Shown: piece by piece, positions 1 to 12,574 of the stretch
How positions within the stretch are numbered: position 1 is the first letter of the stretch
Layout: each line of letters opens with the position of its first letter
NCBI GenBank assembly: GCA_905116865.2
Contig: CAJHNH020002446.1
Span: 1,795,060-1,859,059, forward strand
Length of the DNA stretch: 64,000 bases
From: Candidula unifasciata
Lineage: Eukaryota; Mollusca; Gastropoda; Stylommatophora; Geomitridae
Reading direction: 5' to 3'
Translations under genes and position numbers: made by a program
The notes under the pieces: model-generated
Databases searched by the model: none
The model's input: only the letters and a program-made list of their open reading frames with translations
Told to the model about the DNA's origin: nothing

Positions 1-528
1 ACCAAGGCTGCACGTTGACCCCACAATGCCAGGATTGACTGCCACCAAGGCTGCACGTTGACCCCACAATGCCAGGATTGACTGCCACCAAGGCTGCACG
101 TTGACCCCACAATGCCAGGACTGACTGCCACCAAGGCTGCACGTTGACCCCACAATACCAGGATTGACTGCCACCAAGGCTGCACGTTGACCCCACAATG
201 CCAGGATTGACTGCCACCAAGGCTGCACGTTGACCCCACAATGCCAGGACTGACTGCCACCAAGGCTGCACGTTGACCCCACAATGCCAGGATTGACTGC
301 CACCAAGGCTGCACGTTGACCCCACAATACCAGGATTGACTGCCACCAAGGCTGCACGTTGACCCCACAATGCCAGGACTGACTGCCACCAAGGCTGCAC
401 GTTGACCCCACAATGCCAGGATTGACTGCCACCAAGGCTGCACTTTGACCCCACAATGCCAGGACTGACTGCCACCAAGGCTGCACGTTGACCCCACAAT
501 GCCAGGATTGACTGCCACCAAGGCTGCA
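1..528. repeat. Minisatellite, 43 bp unit, about 12 copies
   Basis: Head-to-tail copies of a 43 bp unit starting ACCAAGGCTGCACGTTGACC, almost identical to each other. A few copies carry ATTGACT/ACTGACT or ATGCC/ATACC variants. The array runs off the left edge, so its true length is unknown. It ends in a partial unit before unique sequence near 530. Confidence 0.95.
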
Positions 529-629
529 GACAGTATCTGTCGCCTGTGTCGATATTTCCTCTTCATTTTAGTGCGAACTGAGAGTTGATGCTGCTGTGTG
601 GGGTGTCCAATGTGTTATCATGTTTTACA

Positions 630-631
<2 letters not shown>

Positions 632-707
<76 letters not shown>
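632..707. repeat. (TA)n microsatellite
   Basis: About 37 uninterrupted TA dinucleotides, followed by a short CG/TG-rich stretch. Open frames across it are only Tyr-Ile repeats and are not genes. The flank from 708 to 1140 shows nothing I recognise. Confidence 0.95.
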
Positions 708-709
<2 letters not shown>

Positions 710-1142
710 GTGTATGCGCGCGCGTGTGTATGTGTAAGGGACAGGCAGAAAAAGGTAACGTCTGTCCTTGATACACGCCACTGGTTGTTGTAAGGCTAGA
801 TAAGTTTGATAACCTATACAAGTATGCAGGTTCACAGATAAATATTTGCTGTGTTTCATGCTTCATTGATTTGACCTAGTTTCACACTCATACTTTTCCT
901 GCAACCCCTAGATCCCTGCAGAATTCACGCTTCAGTAAAAGACGATCGTATTGACGAGTACGATCTCCAAGCTCTTGCACTTTACCAACTGACGCTCCTT
1001 GGCTTGTGACTGTAACTAGCAGTTGGGGTATACACTTCCTTGTTATAAACAAGGTTGCTCTATTTTAAAACTAGGATGTCAGATGATTACAAACGCGCAG
1101 TATGTCTTCAAGTATAGATGTATAGGAGAAATATGATGTGTT

Positions 1143-1202
1143 AGTTATCATCATCATTGTCATTATCATTGTCGTCATCATTGTCGTCATCATCATCATC
1201 AC
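1143..1202. repeat. ATC/GTC trinucleotide microsatellite
   Basis: Imperfect run of TCATCATTG and TCGTCATCA motifs. Confidence 0.8.
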
Positions 1203-1261
1203 CAAAATCGTTCATGTCACACGCGGTCAGAAAGCCTACCCGTCCTTGCCAACTCTCCTGT

Positions 1262-1378
1262 CTTGAGTGTGTGTTTTAGCCTAACATGGGTCCAGCATTA
1301 CACCCCCAGAGAGAGTGAGCTGCTCACTCTCCTGTCTCATGTGTGTGTCAACCTAACATAGGTCCAGTATTACACACC

Positions 1379-1435
<57 letters not shown>

Positions 1436-1492
1436 GCTCACTCTCCTGTCTCATGTGTGTGTCAACCTAACATAGGTCCAGTATTACACACC

Positions 1493-1551
<59 letters not shown>

Positions 1552-1770
1552 GCCAACTCTCCTGTCTCATGTGTGTGTCAACCTAACATAGGTCCAGTAT
1601 TACACACCTAGAGAGAGAGAGAGAGAGAGCGCTGCTCACTCTCCTGTCTCATGTGTGTGTCAACCTAACATAGGTCCAGTATTACACACCTAGAGAGAGA
1701 GAGAGAGAGAGCTGCCAACTCTCCTGTCTCATGTGTGTGTCAACCTAACATAGGTCCAGTATTACACACC

Positions 1771-1823
<53 letters not shown>

Positions 1824-1880
1824 GCCAACTCTCCTGTCTCATGTGTGTGTCAACCTAACATAGGTCCAGTATTACACACC

Positions 1881-1921
<41 letters not shown>

Positions 1922-1978
1922 GCCAACTCTCCTGTCTCATGTGTGTGTCAACCTAACATAGGTCCAGTATTACACACC

Positions 1979-2023
<45 letters not shown>

Positions 2024-2152
2024 GCCAACTCTCCTGTCTCATGTGTGTGTCAACCTAACATAGGTCCAGTATTACACACCTAGAGAGAGAGAGCTGCCAA
2101 CTCTCCTGTCTCATGTGTGTGTCAACCTAACATAGGTCCAGTATTACACACC

Positions 2153-2204
<52 letters not shown>

Positions 2205-2263
2205 CTGCCAACTCTCCTGTCTCATGTGTGTGTCAACCTAACATAGGTCCAGTATTACACACC

Positions 2264-2312
<49 letters not shown>

Positions 2313-2372
2313 GCCAACTCTCCTGTCTCATGTGTGTGTCAACCTAACATAGGTCCAGTATTACACACCTAT
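1262..2372. repeat. Compound minisatellite carrying a variable GA tract in each unit
   Basis: About 12 copies of a block of roughly 65-70 bp (key motifs CTGTCTCATGTGTGTGTCAA and TCCAGTATTACACACCTA). Each is separated from the next by a (GA)n tract whose length differs strongly from copy to copy, from about 10 to about 60 bp. The first block near 1262-1330 is diverged (TCTTGAGTGTGTGTTTTAGC) and has almost no GA expansion, so it may resemble the ancestral unit. The unique part is nearly identical between copies while the GA part is not. Confidence 0.93.
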
Positions 2373-2767
2373 CGCCGTGGTGGTCCAACAATTCCTCTTC
2401 TTCTAGGATTCGCGGAGACAGTTTCTCGGTGAAGACTCCTGACATTCCTTGTTCGCATCTGGTCTTTCTTCTGTACCACAAGGTCATGAGGTTCTGCAGT
2501 CGCGCCGTCAGATAGGAGCCGTTATCTCTACTACCTCTCATTGCTCTGATACTGTTTCTCTTCGCGTGTTCACGCACATCTTCTGGCCTTGTGTAGTGAG
2601 TACAGGAACCTTATCATCTCTTGGCATCAGACATTTGGTTGAAGGTCTTATTTTACAGATTAACATGCCTTTCGATGAGCAATGTTGATAACATTACAGC
2701 GACCGCTTTTATGTCCCAAACCATTTCGTAGTAGACATTTTAAGCGGGGTTACCCAGAATCCAAGCT
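2373..2767. other. Unique sequence, no gene recognised
   Basis: Two overlapping frames of 77-79 codons on opposite strands show no recognisable motif. I see no splice-flanked coding exon here. Confidence 0.5.
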
Positions 2768-3070
2768 TATTAAAGAAAAGACCAAGAAGGTAGGGTTCAA
2801 ACATGGGACCGCGTGTGGGTTCCATTGCTACACTTTAGGAGAAGGGTGATATATCACTGCCACCTTACATGTATGTCGTAAAAGACAACTAATTAGGATT
2901 TGTCCTTCAAAGTCACAGTTCATTTGCCTGAATGGTGAAGAATCGACAATCTACATACAAATAATCCACGTCTGTAAAATAGATGTGCGTGCAAAATTCA
3001 CGATCTAGAACAACACCAAAGTTCAGAAGCGGACGAACAGCCAGAACTTTCCGTTAGCGATTACAGCATA
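2768..3070 (+). mobile_element. SINE, family A
   Basis: Dispersed element with the same order of blocks as at 12.6 kb, 17.0 kb and 55.5 kb. It has a GGGTTCAAAC B-box-like motif near 2795, then a CATGTATGTCGTAAAAGACA core near 2868-2887. The tail includes GTCTGTAAAATAGATGTGCG and AGAAGCGGACGAACAGCCAG. Family assignment rests on comparison of copies inside this window only. Confidence 0.65.
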
Positions 3071-3600
3071 TGAGCGCAAAGAGGGGGATAAATACAAGAG
3101 GCAAGCGAAAGAAAGGACACACAAACAACAAGCCAACGTATTTCTCAACGTTTTCCTCAAAGCTCGCTTTAGCGTTTCTCTCTGATGTCCTCATTTACTC
3201 CATTTCCTATTCCAGTGCCTGTCTGGTGATGATCCGTTCTCTTCTCAAAACGTGTCCAATACAGCGCCACTTCTCTGTCTTTTACCTGTTGATACTAGTA
3301 GTTACCCAGACATTTCTCGTACTTCTTCACTTTTCTTGAGGTATTAGTTTTTGAGCCAAGTAGTGCGCGTGTCAGGTCACTGACTTCCGCTAAGCAGTTG
3401 TCATCCGTAACTGACCACACATGCACTCTGTGCACCACACACCCCGTGACTCGTCTGTTTGCCGGAATGGCTTCCTTTCCTGTAAGTTTCTGTAGCTAAT
3501 CTTTGTTTATGGGGTGGGGGGAGGTGGGGGGGGGGGGGGCACTGGCCAAACCCTCCTCTTTTCTCAACCGGGCTTTGGACCAACAGTGGCGAAGATTAGG
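3071..3600. other. Non-coding sequence with a poly-G tract
   Basis: An 89-codon frame (3070-3339, +) has no recognisable domain. A G-rich tract with an uninterrupted run of about 14 G lies around 3510-3540. The block near 3185-3250 resembles one near 62.65-62.75 kb (GCCTGTCTGATGATTCTC type), which suggests a shared dispersed repeat. Confidence 0.4.
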
Positions 3601-3629
3601 GCAATAAAACAATTCACATAACTGCGAGT

Positions 3630-3790
3630 AATTCGGAGCCGCCGTGGTAATGTTGTGGCTAGTTGCTCGCCTGACGTTGCGAAAATGCTTTGGGTTCAAA
3701 CACACATCAAGTAGGAATATTTTTCTGTAAATCAATGACCTCCTCTTCCAAAGCAACCCAGTCGGAACTGGGTACCTGTCATGATATCCC
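3630..3790 (+). mobile_element. tRNA-like SINE, family E
   Basis: The head GTGGTAATGTTGTGGCTAGT resembles a pol III A box, and TTTGGGTTCAAACAC resembles a B box. The following CATCAAGT and CCCAGTCGGAACTGGGT blocks are shared with the copy at 30.27-30.48 kb, where CATCAAGT and CAGTCCAAACTGGGTCTG occur in the same order. Confidence 0.6.
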
Positions 3791-4273
3791 ACATGCACAC
3801 CTGGCGTGAATAAAAAGAATTAAAAATATAATTTGGAGATAAACTGGTTCAAGTTTACCAGCCTGGAGCAGTCACAGGTGATAACGCCCACGCAAGCCAG
3901 ACTGTGACGGTGAAGTCATGTTTACAGCTCTGTTTTTCTCTCATTGATTCATTATTACGAAGATTGGACTGTTTTAAAGGCAGTCAAACCGTATCGTCTG
4001 CATATCTTAGACTGTATATTTATTTTTTAACAAGGCTGAAACTGTTTTTTGTTTCTGGTTCTCGTTTTATCTATAAAGGATTTGTTATAAAATCATGTCT
4101 TGTAACACCAGATGAATGAGTGACACATGTGTCGTCTGTCGTTTATATCTCAAGTTTGAAATAGTTCCCTGGGTACTTTATGTATGAGGCAATTAACGCA
4201 TGACGGACAGTTCTTCTACAACCTGCCGAACTTATAGCAAGGAAATAAAAAAATAAAGATTTTCTTTTTTTTT

Positions 4274-4361
4274 CTTCTTCTTCTTCTTCTTCTTCTTCTT
4301 CTTCTTCTTCTTCTTCTTCTTCTTCTTCTTCTTCTTCTTCTTCTTCTTCTTCTTCTTCTTT
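4274..4361. repeat. (CTT)n microsatellite
   Basis: About 28 CTT trinucleotides. The minus-strand poly-Glu frame across it is an artefact of the repeat. Confidence 0.95.
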
Positions 4362-4499
4362 CAACAGAGTAAGTAAATGCATTGTGCTCATTTGCACCTG
4401 TCGCCTACCACACACGATTTGCTTTCCAGGCAGTTGTTCCCTGGTAAATAAATCTGGCATCGGCCGGTTTTATTTACCCAGAAACTGTACGGGGCCTGT

Positions 4500-5200
4500 C
4501 TTGAAATTGATAACATTTCTGTCAAGAGATAACATTCATGTCAAGAGATAACATTTCTGTCAACAGATAACATTTCTGTCAAGAGATAACATTTATGTCA
4601 AGAGATAACATTTATCTGAAGAGATAACATTTCTGTCAAGAGATAACATTTCTCTCAAGATATAACATTTCTCTCAAGAGATAACTTTTCTCTCAAAAAA
4701 TAATATTTCTGTCAAGAGATAACATTCCTGTCAAAACATAACATTTCTGTCAAGTGATAACATTTCTGTCAAGAGATAACATTCCTGTCAAGAGATAACA
4801 TTTCTCTCAAAGATAATATTTCTCTGAAGAGATAACATTTCTGTCAACAGATAACATTTCTATCAAGAGATAACATTTATCTGAAGATATAACATTTATG
4901 TCAAGAGATAACATTTTTCTCAAAAGATAACATTTCTCTCAAGATATAACATTTCTCTCAAGAGATAACATTTATCTCAAAAATAATATTTCTGTCAAGA
5001 GATAACATTCCTGTCAAAAGATAACATTTCTGTCAAGCGATAACATTTCTGTCAAGAGATAACATTCCTGTCAAGAGATAACATTTCTCTCAAAGATAAT
5101 ATTTCTGTCAAGAGATAAAATTTCTGACAAGAAATAACATTTCTCTCAAGAGATAAAATGTATGTCAACAGAAAACATTTCTCCCAAGAGAACTCTGAAA
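4500..5200. repeat. Diverged minisatellite, about 20 bp unit
   Basis: Roughly 35 copies of a unit close to AGAGATAACATTTCTGTCAA. Common variants are CTCTCAA, TATGTCAA and ATCTGAAG. Divergence increases towards the right end. Confidence 0.92.
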
Positions 5201-5319
5201 AGGGCCAAGCAAAAGAAGTAGAACCAAAAGGTACAAAGAATTTGGAAGATATTTGAGAAGATTTGATAAACAGCAAAATGGAAATACCACTATATGCATG
5301 GGATTCATTATACAGAATG

Positions 5320-5830
5320 TGTTCAATAAAAGTTCAATAATGGGTTCAATTAAAAAGTCACTACTGTGTGAAATAATAGGTCATAAATGTGTTTATATAA
5401 AATGCCATGAATTAGTTCAGTAATAGTTCATTATTGTTTTAAAAAAAGGTTAATTAATGTGTTCAATAAAAACTCCACAATGTGTTCATTAATAGTTCAT
5501 TAATGTTTTCAATAAAAGTTTATTATTGTGTTCAATTAAAAACTCAATAATGTGTTCAATTATAGTTTATTAATATGTCCAAAAAGGTTCATTATATGTT
5601 CAATAAAAAGTCAATAATATATTAAATAATAGTTCATTAATGTGTTCAATAAAAGTTCATTATTGTGTTCAATTTAAAAAGCCATGAATGTGTTCAATAA
5701 TAGTTCATAAATGTGTTAGTATAAAAAGTCATTAATGCGTTCCAGAAAAGTTTATTTATGTATCTAATAAAAGCTCATTAATGTGTTCAACAGAAGTTTA
5801 GTAATATATTTAACAATAATTAAATTACAA
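5320..5830. repeat. Degenerate AT-rich tandem repeat, about 24-30 bp
   Basis: Irregular copies built from GTTCAATAAAAGTTCATTAA and AATGTGTTCAAT blocks. The spacing varies, so this is an old array. Confidence 0.75.
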
Positions 5831-5929
5831 CCTTGACATCATGTATCCATGTATGGAACACAGCGCTACATGCTTTCACCATGCTACAGCTTGGACATTT
5901 TGTACTCATTGGAGTATTATATATTTTCA

Positions 5930-6065
5930 CTGCTCCTTAACAAGCATGTCGTAAAGGGCGAATAAGTAAGTATTTGCTCAAATCGCTTGTGTGTGGTCGA
6001 AAGGCACAGAAATCACAACCTAGCTGTACACTACAATACAGAGTGCCAACCGCCGTTTAAAGGGC
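5930..6065 (+). mobile_element. SINE-like fragment, family B
   Basis: Contains CTTAACAAGCATGTCGTAAA followed by CACAACCTAGCTGTACACTA. The same two blocks occur in order at 16.44-16.60 kb. The first block is also the core of family A, so families A and B share a central region but have different tails. Confidence 0.5.
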
Positions 6066-7423
6066 CAACGTAGAATAAAAACAAACTAAACAAACTGTAC
6101 TCATTAGTGTTTGTTATATAGGCTTCAACTGCTTCAGTGAACACGTAAATGAACTCATTGGTGCTCTAATTATTTTAAACTGCAACAATCCAAATCGAAG
6201 CTCGCAAAACGAGAACTTACCGGTGGTTTTTAGTGTAAATACAGTCAACAAATGATTTCCTTAAACTCCCTGTACAGATCTCGCCAACTTAAGACACACA
6301 ATCTTTATTTACAACTGTGTTTAATGTACCCAAGTTTTTTCCCATTGTAATTCCCAGCCAACACCCAACTGTAGCGAGTAAATGCCGCGCCCTGATTTTT
6401 CAACAACATGAGATATTCCAATACAACTTTCCGCGCGGATTGAGTCAGTTTTTTAACTGTCTGTGCTGTCCATAGCGAGAAGAAGCGATCAGCGATGTGT
6501 TCTCTGGGCTACTTAAGTAATCTGCAACTGGCGAGCACACACTCGACTTCGATTCGTGCTGCGGTGGTTGCAACAATTAGCTACACTTTCGGCTAAAGCT
6601 AAGTCGTGTTGGTTGTGAGTGAGCACAAGTGGTAGCTGCTCACGGGCAGTACACACCTGGTAGGGTACTACACCTAAACACTTGCAATAACCAAATTAAG
6701 AACGTAGTGGTGATACACCTTCTTCAGCAGCTGAGAATAAACAAGACAGAGACACGAAGAAGGGCTTGAAATAACATCGAAGTCATCCATTGCAGCATTA
6801 TAAACATTATAGCTGGGGTGGCATAACGGATAAGTAGCTTGTTTGCTGAGACACTGGGCTTGGATCAAATGACAGGAGAGGCAGGATTGTTTTTTCCGAC
6901 CAATAAATGTCTAGGGCTAATTCAGCTATACAATACAAGCCCTTTTACCACGCCCTTAAGCCGACACGTTATTTAGTGTTAGACCGATATGATAGTATCA
7001 CGCCGGCCGGCCGCCTCTACTTCCAATGATTTTATTTGGTACCTGTTTTAGGCTGGGATAAGCTGGAAGCCTTAGTTATCTGTGGGGGAAAAAATCAGGC
7101 TCAACGCAGATTTACACCTATGACCTTCTCACCCGCAGGCGAACGTCAAACTGATACACCACGGCAGCTCCGAATGTGTGAAGGCTTCACCGTCTACCCA
7201 CAGTATCTGCTATGAGAGTTTCTTTTCTTCTTCATTCAGGGTCCAGTGCTGCAGACATGAAAACCGGTGTCCGTTCATTCATGTGTTTAGTGACAGCACT
7301 ACGTTTAATATCATGCATAGGTGAGTAATTAAAGATAAGCACTAGTGAAAAAAAAATCAGATCTGTGGTATTTATTTCAACGGTTTTAAATCTTGAAGTA
7401 TATTCACATATTCTTCGTTCCAC
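6066..7423. other. Non-coding stretch with two tRNA-like SINE heads
   Basis: No splice-flanked coding sequence seen. Near 6815-6900 (+) the motif GGTGGCATAACGGATAAGTA looks like a pol III A box. Near 6985-7195 (minus) the reverse complement contains GCCGTGGTGTATCAGTTTGA and further tRNA-like sequence. Both look like SINE heads rather than tRNA genes, since no cloverleaf with paired acceptor ends is evident. Confidence 0.4.
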
Positions 7424-7925
7424 TTTCAAAGTGGTCACATCTAGCTAACTGAAACAGGTCACACCTAGCTAACTCAAGTAGGTCACACCTAGCTAACTCA
7501 TGTAGGTTACATCTAGCTAACTCAGTCAGGTCACATCTGGCTAACCCAGTTAGGTCACACCTAACTAACTCAATTAAGTCACACCTAGCTAACTCAAATA
7601 GGTCACACCTAGCTGGCTCAAATAGGTCACATCTAGCTAACTCATTTAGGTCACACCTCATTAACTCAAGTAGGTCACACCTAGCTAACTCAAATAGGTC
7701 ACATCTAGCTAACTGAAACAGGTCACACCTAGCTAACGCAAGTAGGTCACATCTGGCTAACCCAATTAGGTCACACCTAACTAACTCAAATAAGTCACAT
7801 CTAGCTAACTCAATTAGGTCACTCCTAGCTAACCCAATTAGGCCACTCCTAGCTGACTCAATTAGGTCACATCTAGCTAACCCAAGTAGGTCACATCTAG
7901 CTAACTCAGTTAAGTCACATCTAGC
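7424..7925. repeat. Minisatellite, 24 bp unit, about 21 copies
   Basis: Unit contains GTCACACCTAGCTAACTCAA plus four variable bases. An 85-codon minus-strand frame with an eight-residue repeat (ARCDLFEL) arises because the unit is a multiple of three. Confidence 0.94.
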
Positions 7926-9290
7926 GACCTGTTTGCTATGAAGCTGAAACTAAGAATACCAGATTACCAGCTAACTATGGGGTGTTTCATTTGGCTACTG
8001 GGCTGGTGGCTGTTGACAATGAAATAGCTAAACCCCTAAAGGAAACATTACAAGGCCAAGTCTCCCCCCACCTCCCCCCCCCCAGCAAATGGTCACCTGG
8101 TGAAATCTTTACAGATCTCTGTGCCAAGGAGAAGTTTCAGAACCAGCATTGCTTATCCTGATCGTTTCTGATTTTTGGAGAGGGGGATCATAGCTCTGAA
8201 TTACAACACCAGTTGCAATGCTATCTTAGCGCTGGCTGGGGATTGACATTTCTAACCCTGATTCCTTTCCAGAGATGCATGTCACCCTGGAGAGGCAGAC
8301 ACCAGGAACCACAATGCATCAGAGTTAAGGGCTAAAACTGACAGCCAACCACTTGTGGTGAAGCCCAACGTAGATTAAGGAGTGGTACAATTACTTCAAA
8401 TATGGCTGTATGTCAATGGGGAGAGGACCACACTACAACAGATCATCAAGAAAAGAAAGCCAGAAGATGACTGACCAATGGCAGACACTGGTTACGAGGA
8501 AATGAATTGCCGAGGAACTGAACTGCTGTGTGTCACTGCTTGATGACTCACATACTAGGTGGAGGTTATCAGATACAGCACGCTCCAGTCCGATTTATGT
8601 GGTCATGGGAAAAATGTCCAGGGACAAAGCAGAGGCAACACTATCAAGAAACACACAAACACACACCTCAAGCAACATTAACTTCCTAAACCCTGGAGAT
8701 GAGTCATGGGCAACAAACCTTATACACATTACAGTGACCACTGAGGATGCCAAGATATTTTTTAAGCATCTCCTGGTCACATGTAAAATGTGTGATGAGA
8801 AAAGTGACTGTGTGGTTGCGGTCTATATCCAGTGTTGTCCTTTTTAGGACATTTTTTGTTATTTGAAGCAGGCCATAAATATGGCCAATTGTCTGAACGC
8901 GGTTTCTGGGACCTATCCACGGCGATCATCATCTACATGGTGGCACTTTGTGTCATCGCTTGTGTGATGTCCTGGTGGGGTAGAAAGTCAGTCAGTCAGA
9001 CATGTAAAATGTTAGAGATACATTACCCAATGACTTGGAACATAGGAAATGCTGTATTTGACTTTATGTCAACCAACAACACACTGATGTAAAAACAACA
9101 ATATAAGACCCAACAGGACATTGCACAAAACTGTAAGATGGAGGTTCCATTTTTTAATATAAAATCATTTTATGAGCAGTGACACATCAGTTTATGTTTG
9201 TTAATGGATGAATGAGCTATCTAGAACATCTTCTGTCATTTTTTATTTTATCAACAAGAAAAGCTGTTGTTCTCTACATCCACATACACC
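7926..9290. other. Unrecognised sequence with two adjacent plus-strand frames
   Basis: Two slightly overlapping open frames lie at 8530-8847 (105 codons) and 8832-9092 (86 codons). The first has a Cys pair (TCKMCDEKSDC) near its end. The second has a hydrophobic run (IIYMVALCVIACV). I do not recognise either as a family member. Neither has an obvious promoter or clear splice sites, so they may be relics of a transposon or chance frames. Confidence 0.3.
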
Positions 9291-9300
9291 CAGATTTACC

Positions 9301-9324
9301 TAACACACACACACACACACACAC
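9301..9324. repeat. (AC)n microsatellite
   Basis: A short run of CA dinucleotides (about 11-12). It is flanked on both sides by CCAGATTTACC, a local duplication. Confidence 0.85.
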
Positions 9325-9417
9325 CCAGATTTACCAAACACTCAAAAAGGGGAGGTGACACTTCCAATACCAAAATGAACACTCAGTCAGCTCCCTTGCA
9401 ACCATTACCTTCCCTAA

Positions 9418-9690
9418 AAGTGACAACTGAACACAATGATCACCTATTATCTTCTGTATAAGTGACAACTGAACAAAATGATGACTAATTACCACCCCTA
9501 AAAGTGACAACTAAACAAAATGATGACTAATTACCACCCCTAAAAGTGACAACTAAACAAAATGATGACTAATTACCACCCCTAAAAGTGACAACTAAAC
9601 AAAATTATGACTAATTACCTCCCCTAAAAGTGACAACACAAAAAGATCACTCATTACCTCCCCTAAAAGTGGCAACAAAATAAAAAGATC
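9418..9690. repeat. Minisatellite, 42 bp unit, about 6 copies
   Basis: Unit contains AAAAGTGACAACTAAACAAA and GATGACTAATTACCACCCCT. The outer copies are more diverged than the central three. Confidence 0.92.
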
Positions 9691-9954
9691 CAACCCACAA
9701 CGTTCAGAGTACACAGCAAACAAATGAACCATAGAGATCGCATGGAGTGACGCTGTAGGTCCGAGCTATTCAACTGGCGGCCTGCGGAGGTCTAGCAAGT
9801 GGTCCACGGATCATGGCCAGTTGTATATGGAATTATTGATCTTTCTATACTGGAGCTCGTGGCCAGTGGCCATCCCCATTTGAACAATTTTGGTCCCTAA
9901 GTAAACTTTGTTGATTAGTCTAGCGTAGGTAATTAGACGTTGATTCTGTGGGTC

Positions 9955-12325
9955 AGACTGTTTGTCTCAGCTCGTGGTAGAGAGGATAGTCCAACATACT
10001 GTTCGTTTCAGCTCGTGGTAGAGAGGATAGTCCAACAGACTGTCTGTCTCAGCTTGTGGTAGAGAGGATAGTCCAACAGACTGTCTGTCTCAGCTCATGG
10101 TAGAGAGGATAGTCCATCAGAATGTCTGTGTCAGCTCGTGGTAGAGAGGATAGTCCAACATACTGTTTGTCTCAGCACGTGGTAGAGAGGATAGTCCAAC
10201 AGACTGTCTGTCTCAGCTCATGGTAGAGAGGATAGTCCATCAGAATGTCTGTGTCAGCTCGTGGTAGAGAGGATAGTCCAACAGACTGTCTGTGTCAGCT
10301 CGTGGTAGAGAGGATAGTCCATCAGAATGTCTGTGTCAGCTCGTGGTAGAGAGGATAGTCCAAAAGACTGTCTGTCTCAGCTCATGGTAGAGAGGATAGT
10401 CCAACAGACTGTCTGTGTCAGCTCGTGATAGACAAGATAGTCCAACAGACTGTCTATCTCAGCTCATGGTGGACAGGATAGTCCAACAGACTGTCTGTCT
10501 CAGCTCATGGTGGACAGGATAGTCCAACAGACTGTCTGTCTCAGCTCAAGGTAGAGAGGATAGTCCAACAGACTGTCTGTCTCAGCTCATGGTGGACAGG
10601 ATAGTCCAACAGACTGTTTGTCTCAGCTCATGGTTGACAGGATAGTCCAACAGACTGTCTGTCTCAGCTCATGGTGGACAGGATAGTCCAACAGACTGTT
10701 TGTCTCAGCTCATGGTAGACAGGATATTCCAACAGACTGTCTGTCTCAGCTCGTGGTAGACAGGATAGTCCAACAGACTGTCTCAGCTCATGGTAGACAG
10801 GATAGTCCAACAGACTGTCTGTCTCAGCTCGTGGGAGACAGGATAGTCCAACAGACTGTCTGTCTCAGCTCATGGTAGAGAGGATAGTCCAACAGACTGT
10901 CTGTCTCAGCTCATGGTAGAGAGGATAGTCCAACAGACTGTCTGTCTCAGCTTGTGGTAGACAGGATAGTCCAACAGACTGTCTGTCTCAGCTCATGGTA
11001 GAGAGGATAGTCCAACAGACTGTCTGTCTCAGCTCATGGTAGAGAGGATAGTCCAACAGACTGTCTGTCTCAGCTTGTGGTAGACAGGATAGTCCAACAG
11101 ACTGTCTGTCTCAGCTTGTGGTAGAAAGGATAGTCCAACAGACTGTCTGTCTCAGCTTGTGGTAGAAAGGATAGTCCAACAGACTGTCTGTCTCAGCTCG
11201 TGGTAGACAGGATATTCCAACAGACTGTCTGTCTCAGCTCGTGGTAGACAGGATAGTCCAACAGACTGTCTCAGCTCATGGTAGACAGGATAGTCCAACA
11301 GACTGTCTGTCTCAGCTCGTGGGAGACAGGATAGTCCAACAGACTGTCTGTCTCAGCTCATGGTAGAGAGGATAGTCCAACAGACTGTCTGTCTCAGCTC
11401 ATGGTAGAGAGGATAGTCCAACAGACTGTCTGTCTCAGCTCGTGGTAGACAGGATAGTCCAACAGACTGTCTGTCTCAGCTCGTGGGAGACAGGATAGTC
11501 CAACAGACTGTCTGTCTCAGCTCGTGGTAGAGAGGATAGTCCTACAGACTGTCTGTCTCAGCTCATGGTAGAGAGAATAGTCCAACAGACTGTCTGTCTC
11601 AGCTCGTGGTAGAGAGGATAGTCCAACAGACTGTCTGTCTCATCTCGTGGTAGAGAGGATAGTCCAACAGACTGTCTGTCTCAGCTCGTGGTAGACAGGA
11701 TAGTCCAACAGACTGTCTGTCTCAGCTCGTGGTAGAGAGGATAGTCCAACAGACTGTCAGTCTCAGCTCGTGGTAGACAGGATATTCCAACAGACTGTCT
11801 GTCTCAGCTCGTGGTAGACAGGATAGTCCAACAGACTGTCTCAGCTCATGGTAGACAGGATAGTCCAACAGACTGTCTGTCTCAGCTTGTGGGAGACAGG
11901 ATAGTCCAACAGACTGTCTCAGCTCATGGTAGAGAGGATAGTCCAACAGACTGTCTGTCTCAGCTCATGGTAGAGAGGATAGTCCAACAGACTGTCTGTC
12001 TCAGCTCGTGGTAGAGAGGATAGTCCAACAGACTGTCTCTCTCAGCTCGTGGTAGAGAGGATAGTCCAACAGACTGTCTGTCTCAGCTCATGGTAGAGAG
12101 GATAGTCCAACAGACTGTCTGTCTCAGCTTGTGGTAGAGAGGATAGTCCAACAGACTGTCTGTCTCAGCTCATGGTAGAGAGGATAGTCCAACAGACTGT
12201 CTGTCTCAGCTCATGGTAGAGAGGATAGTCCAACAGACTGTCTGTCTCAGCTTGTGATAGAGAGGATAGTCCAACAGACTGTCTGTCTCAGCTTGTGGTA
12301 GAAAGGATAGTCCAACAGACTATGT
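9955..12325. repeat. Large minisatellite, 41 bp unit, about 57 copies, with higher-order structure
   Basis: Unit contains CAGCTCATGGTAGAGAGGAT followed by AGTCCAACAGACTGTCTGTCT. Copies differ at a few sites (CATGG/CGTGG/TTGTGG, GAGAGG/GACAGG, and a 37 bp variant lacking GTCT). The rare motif GACAGGATATTCC recurs at about 10718, 11206 and 11776. Each time it is followed by the 37 bp variant, showing that blocks of 12-14 units were duplicated together. Confidence 0.95.
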
Positions 12326-12574
12326 TTAGCAGTTGCTAAGTAACAAGGAACGGCATGATTAGACCAGTGGGGCACTTGGGCGTATGATGCTAGACATATT
12401 TATTAATTGGTGAGTGATGTGGTCAGCATGAAGCTGGCCACCTTGATTTCCCAGGATATTACCTTGTACCAATTTTATCAGCAGTTTGTACACAGGACAA
12501 AAGTATTTCAGATCAATTACCAGTGCACATCTAGATACACTTCTAAAACAACTAACATTTTCATGTGAAAAAGT

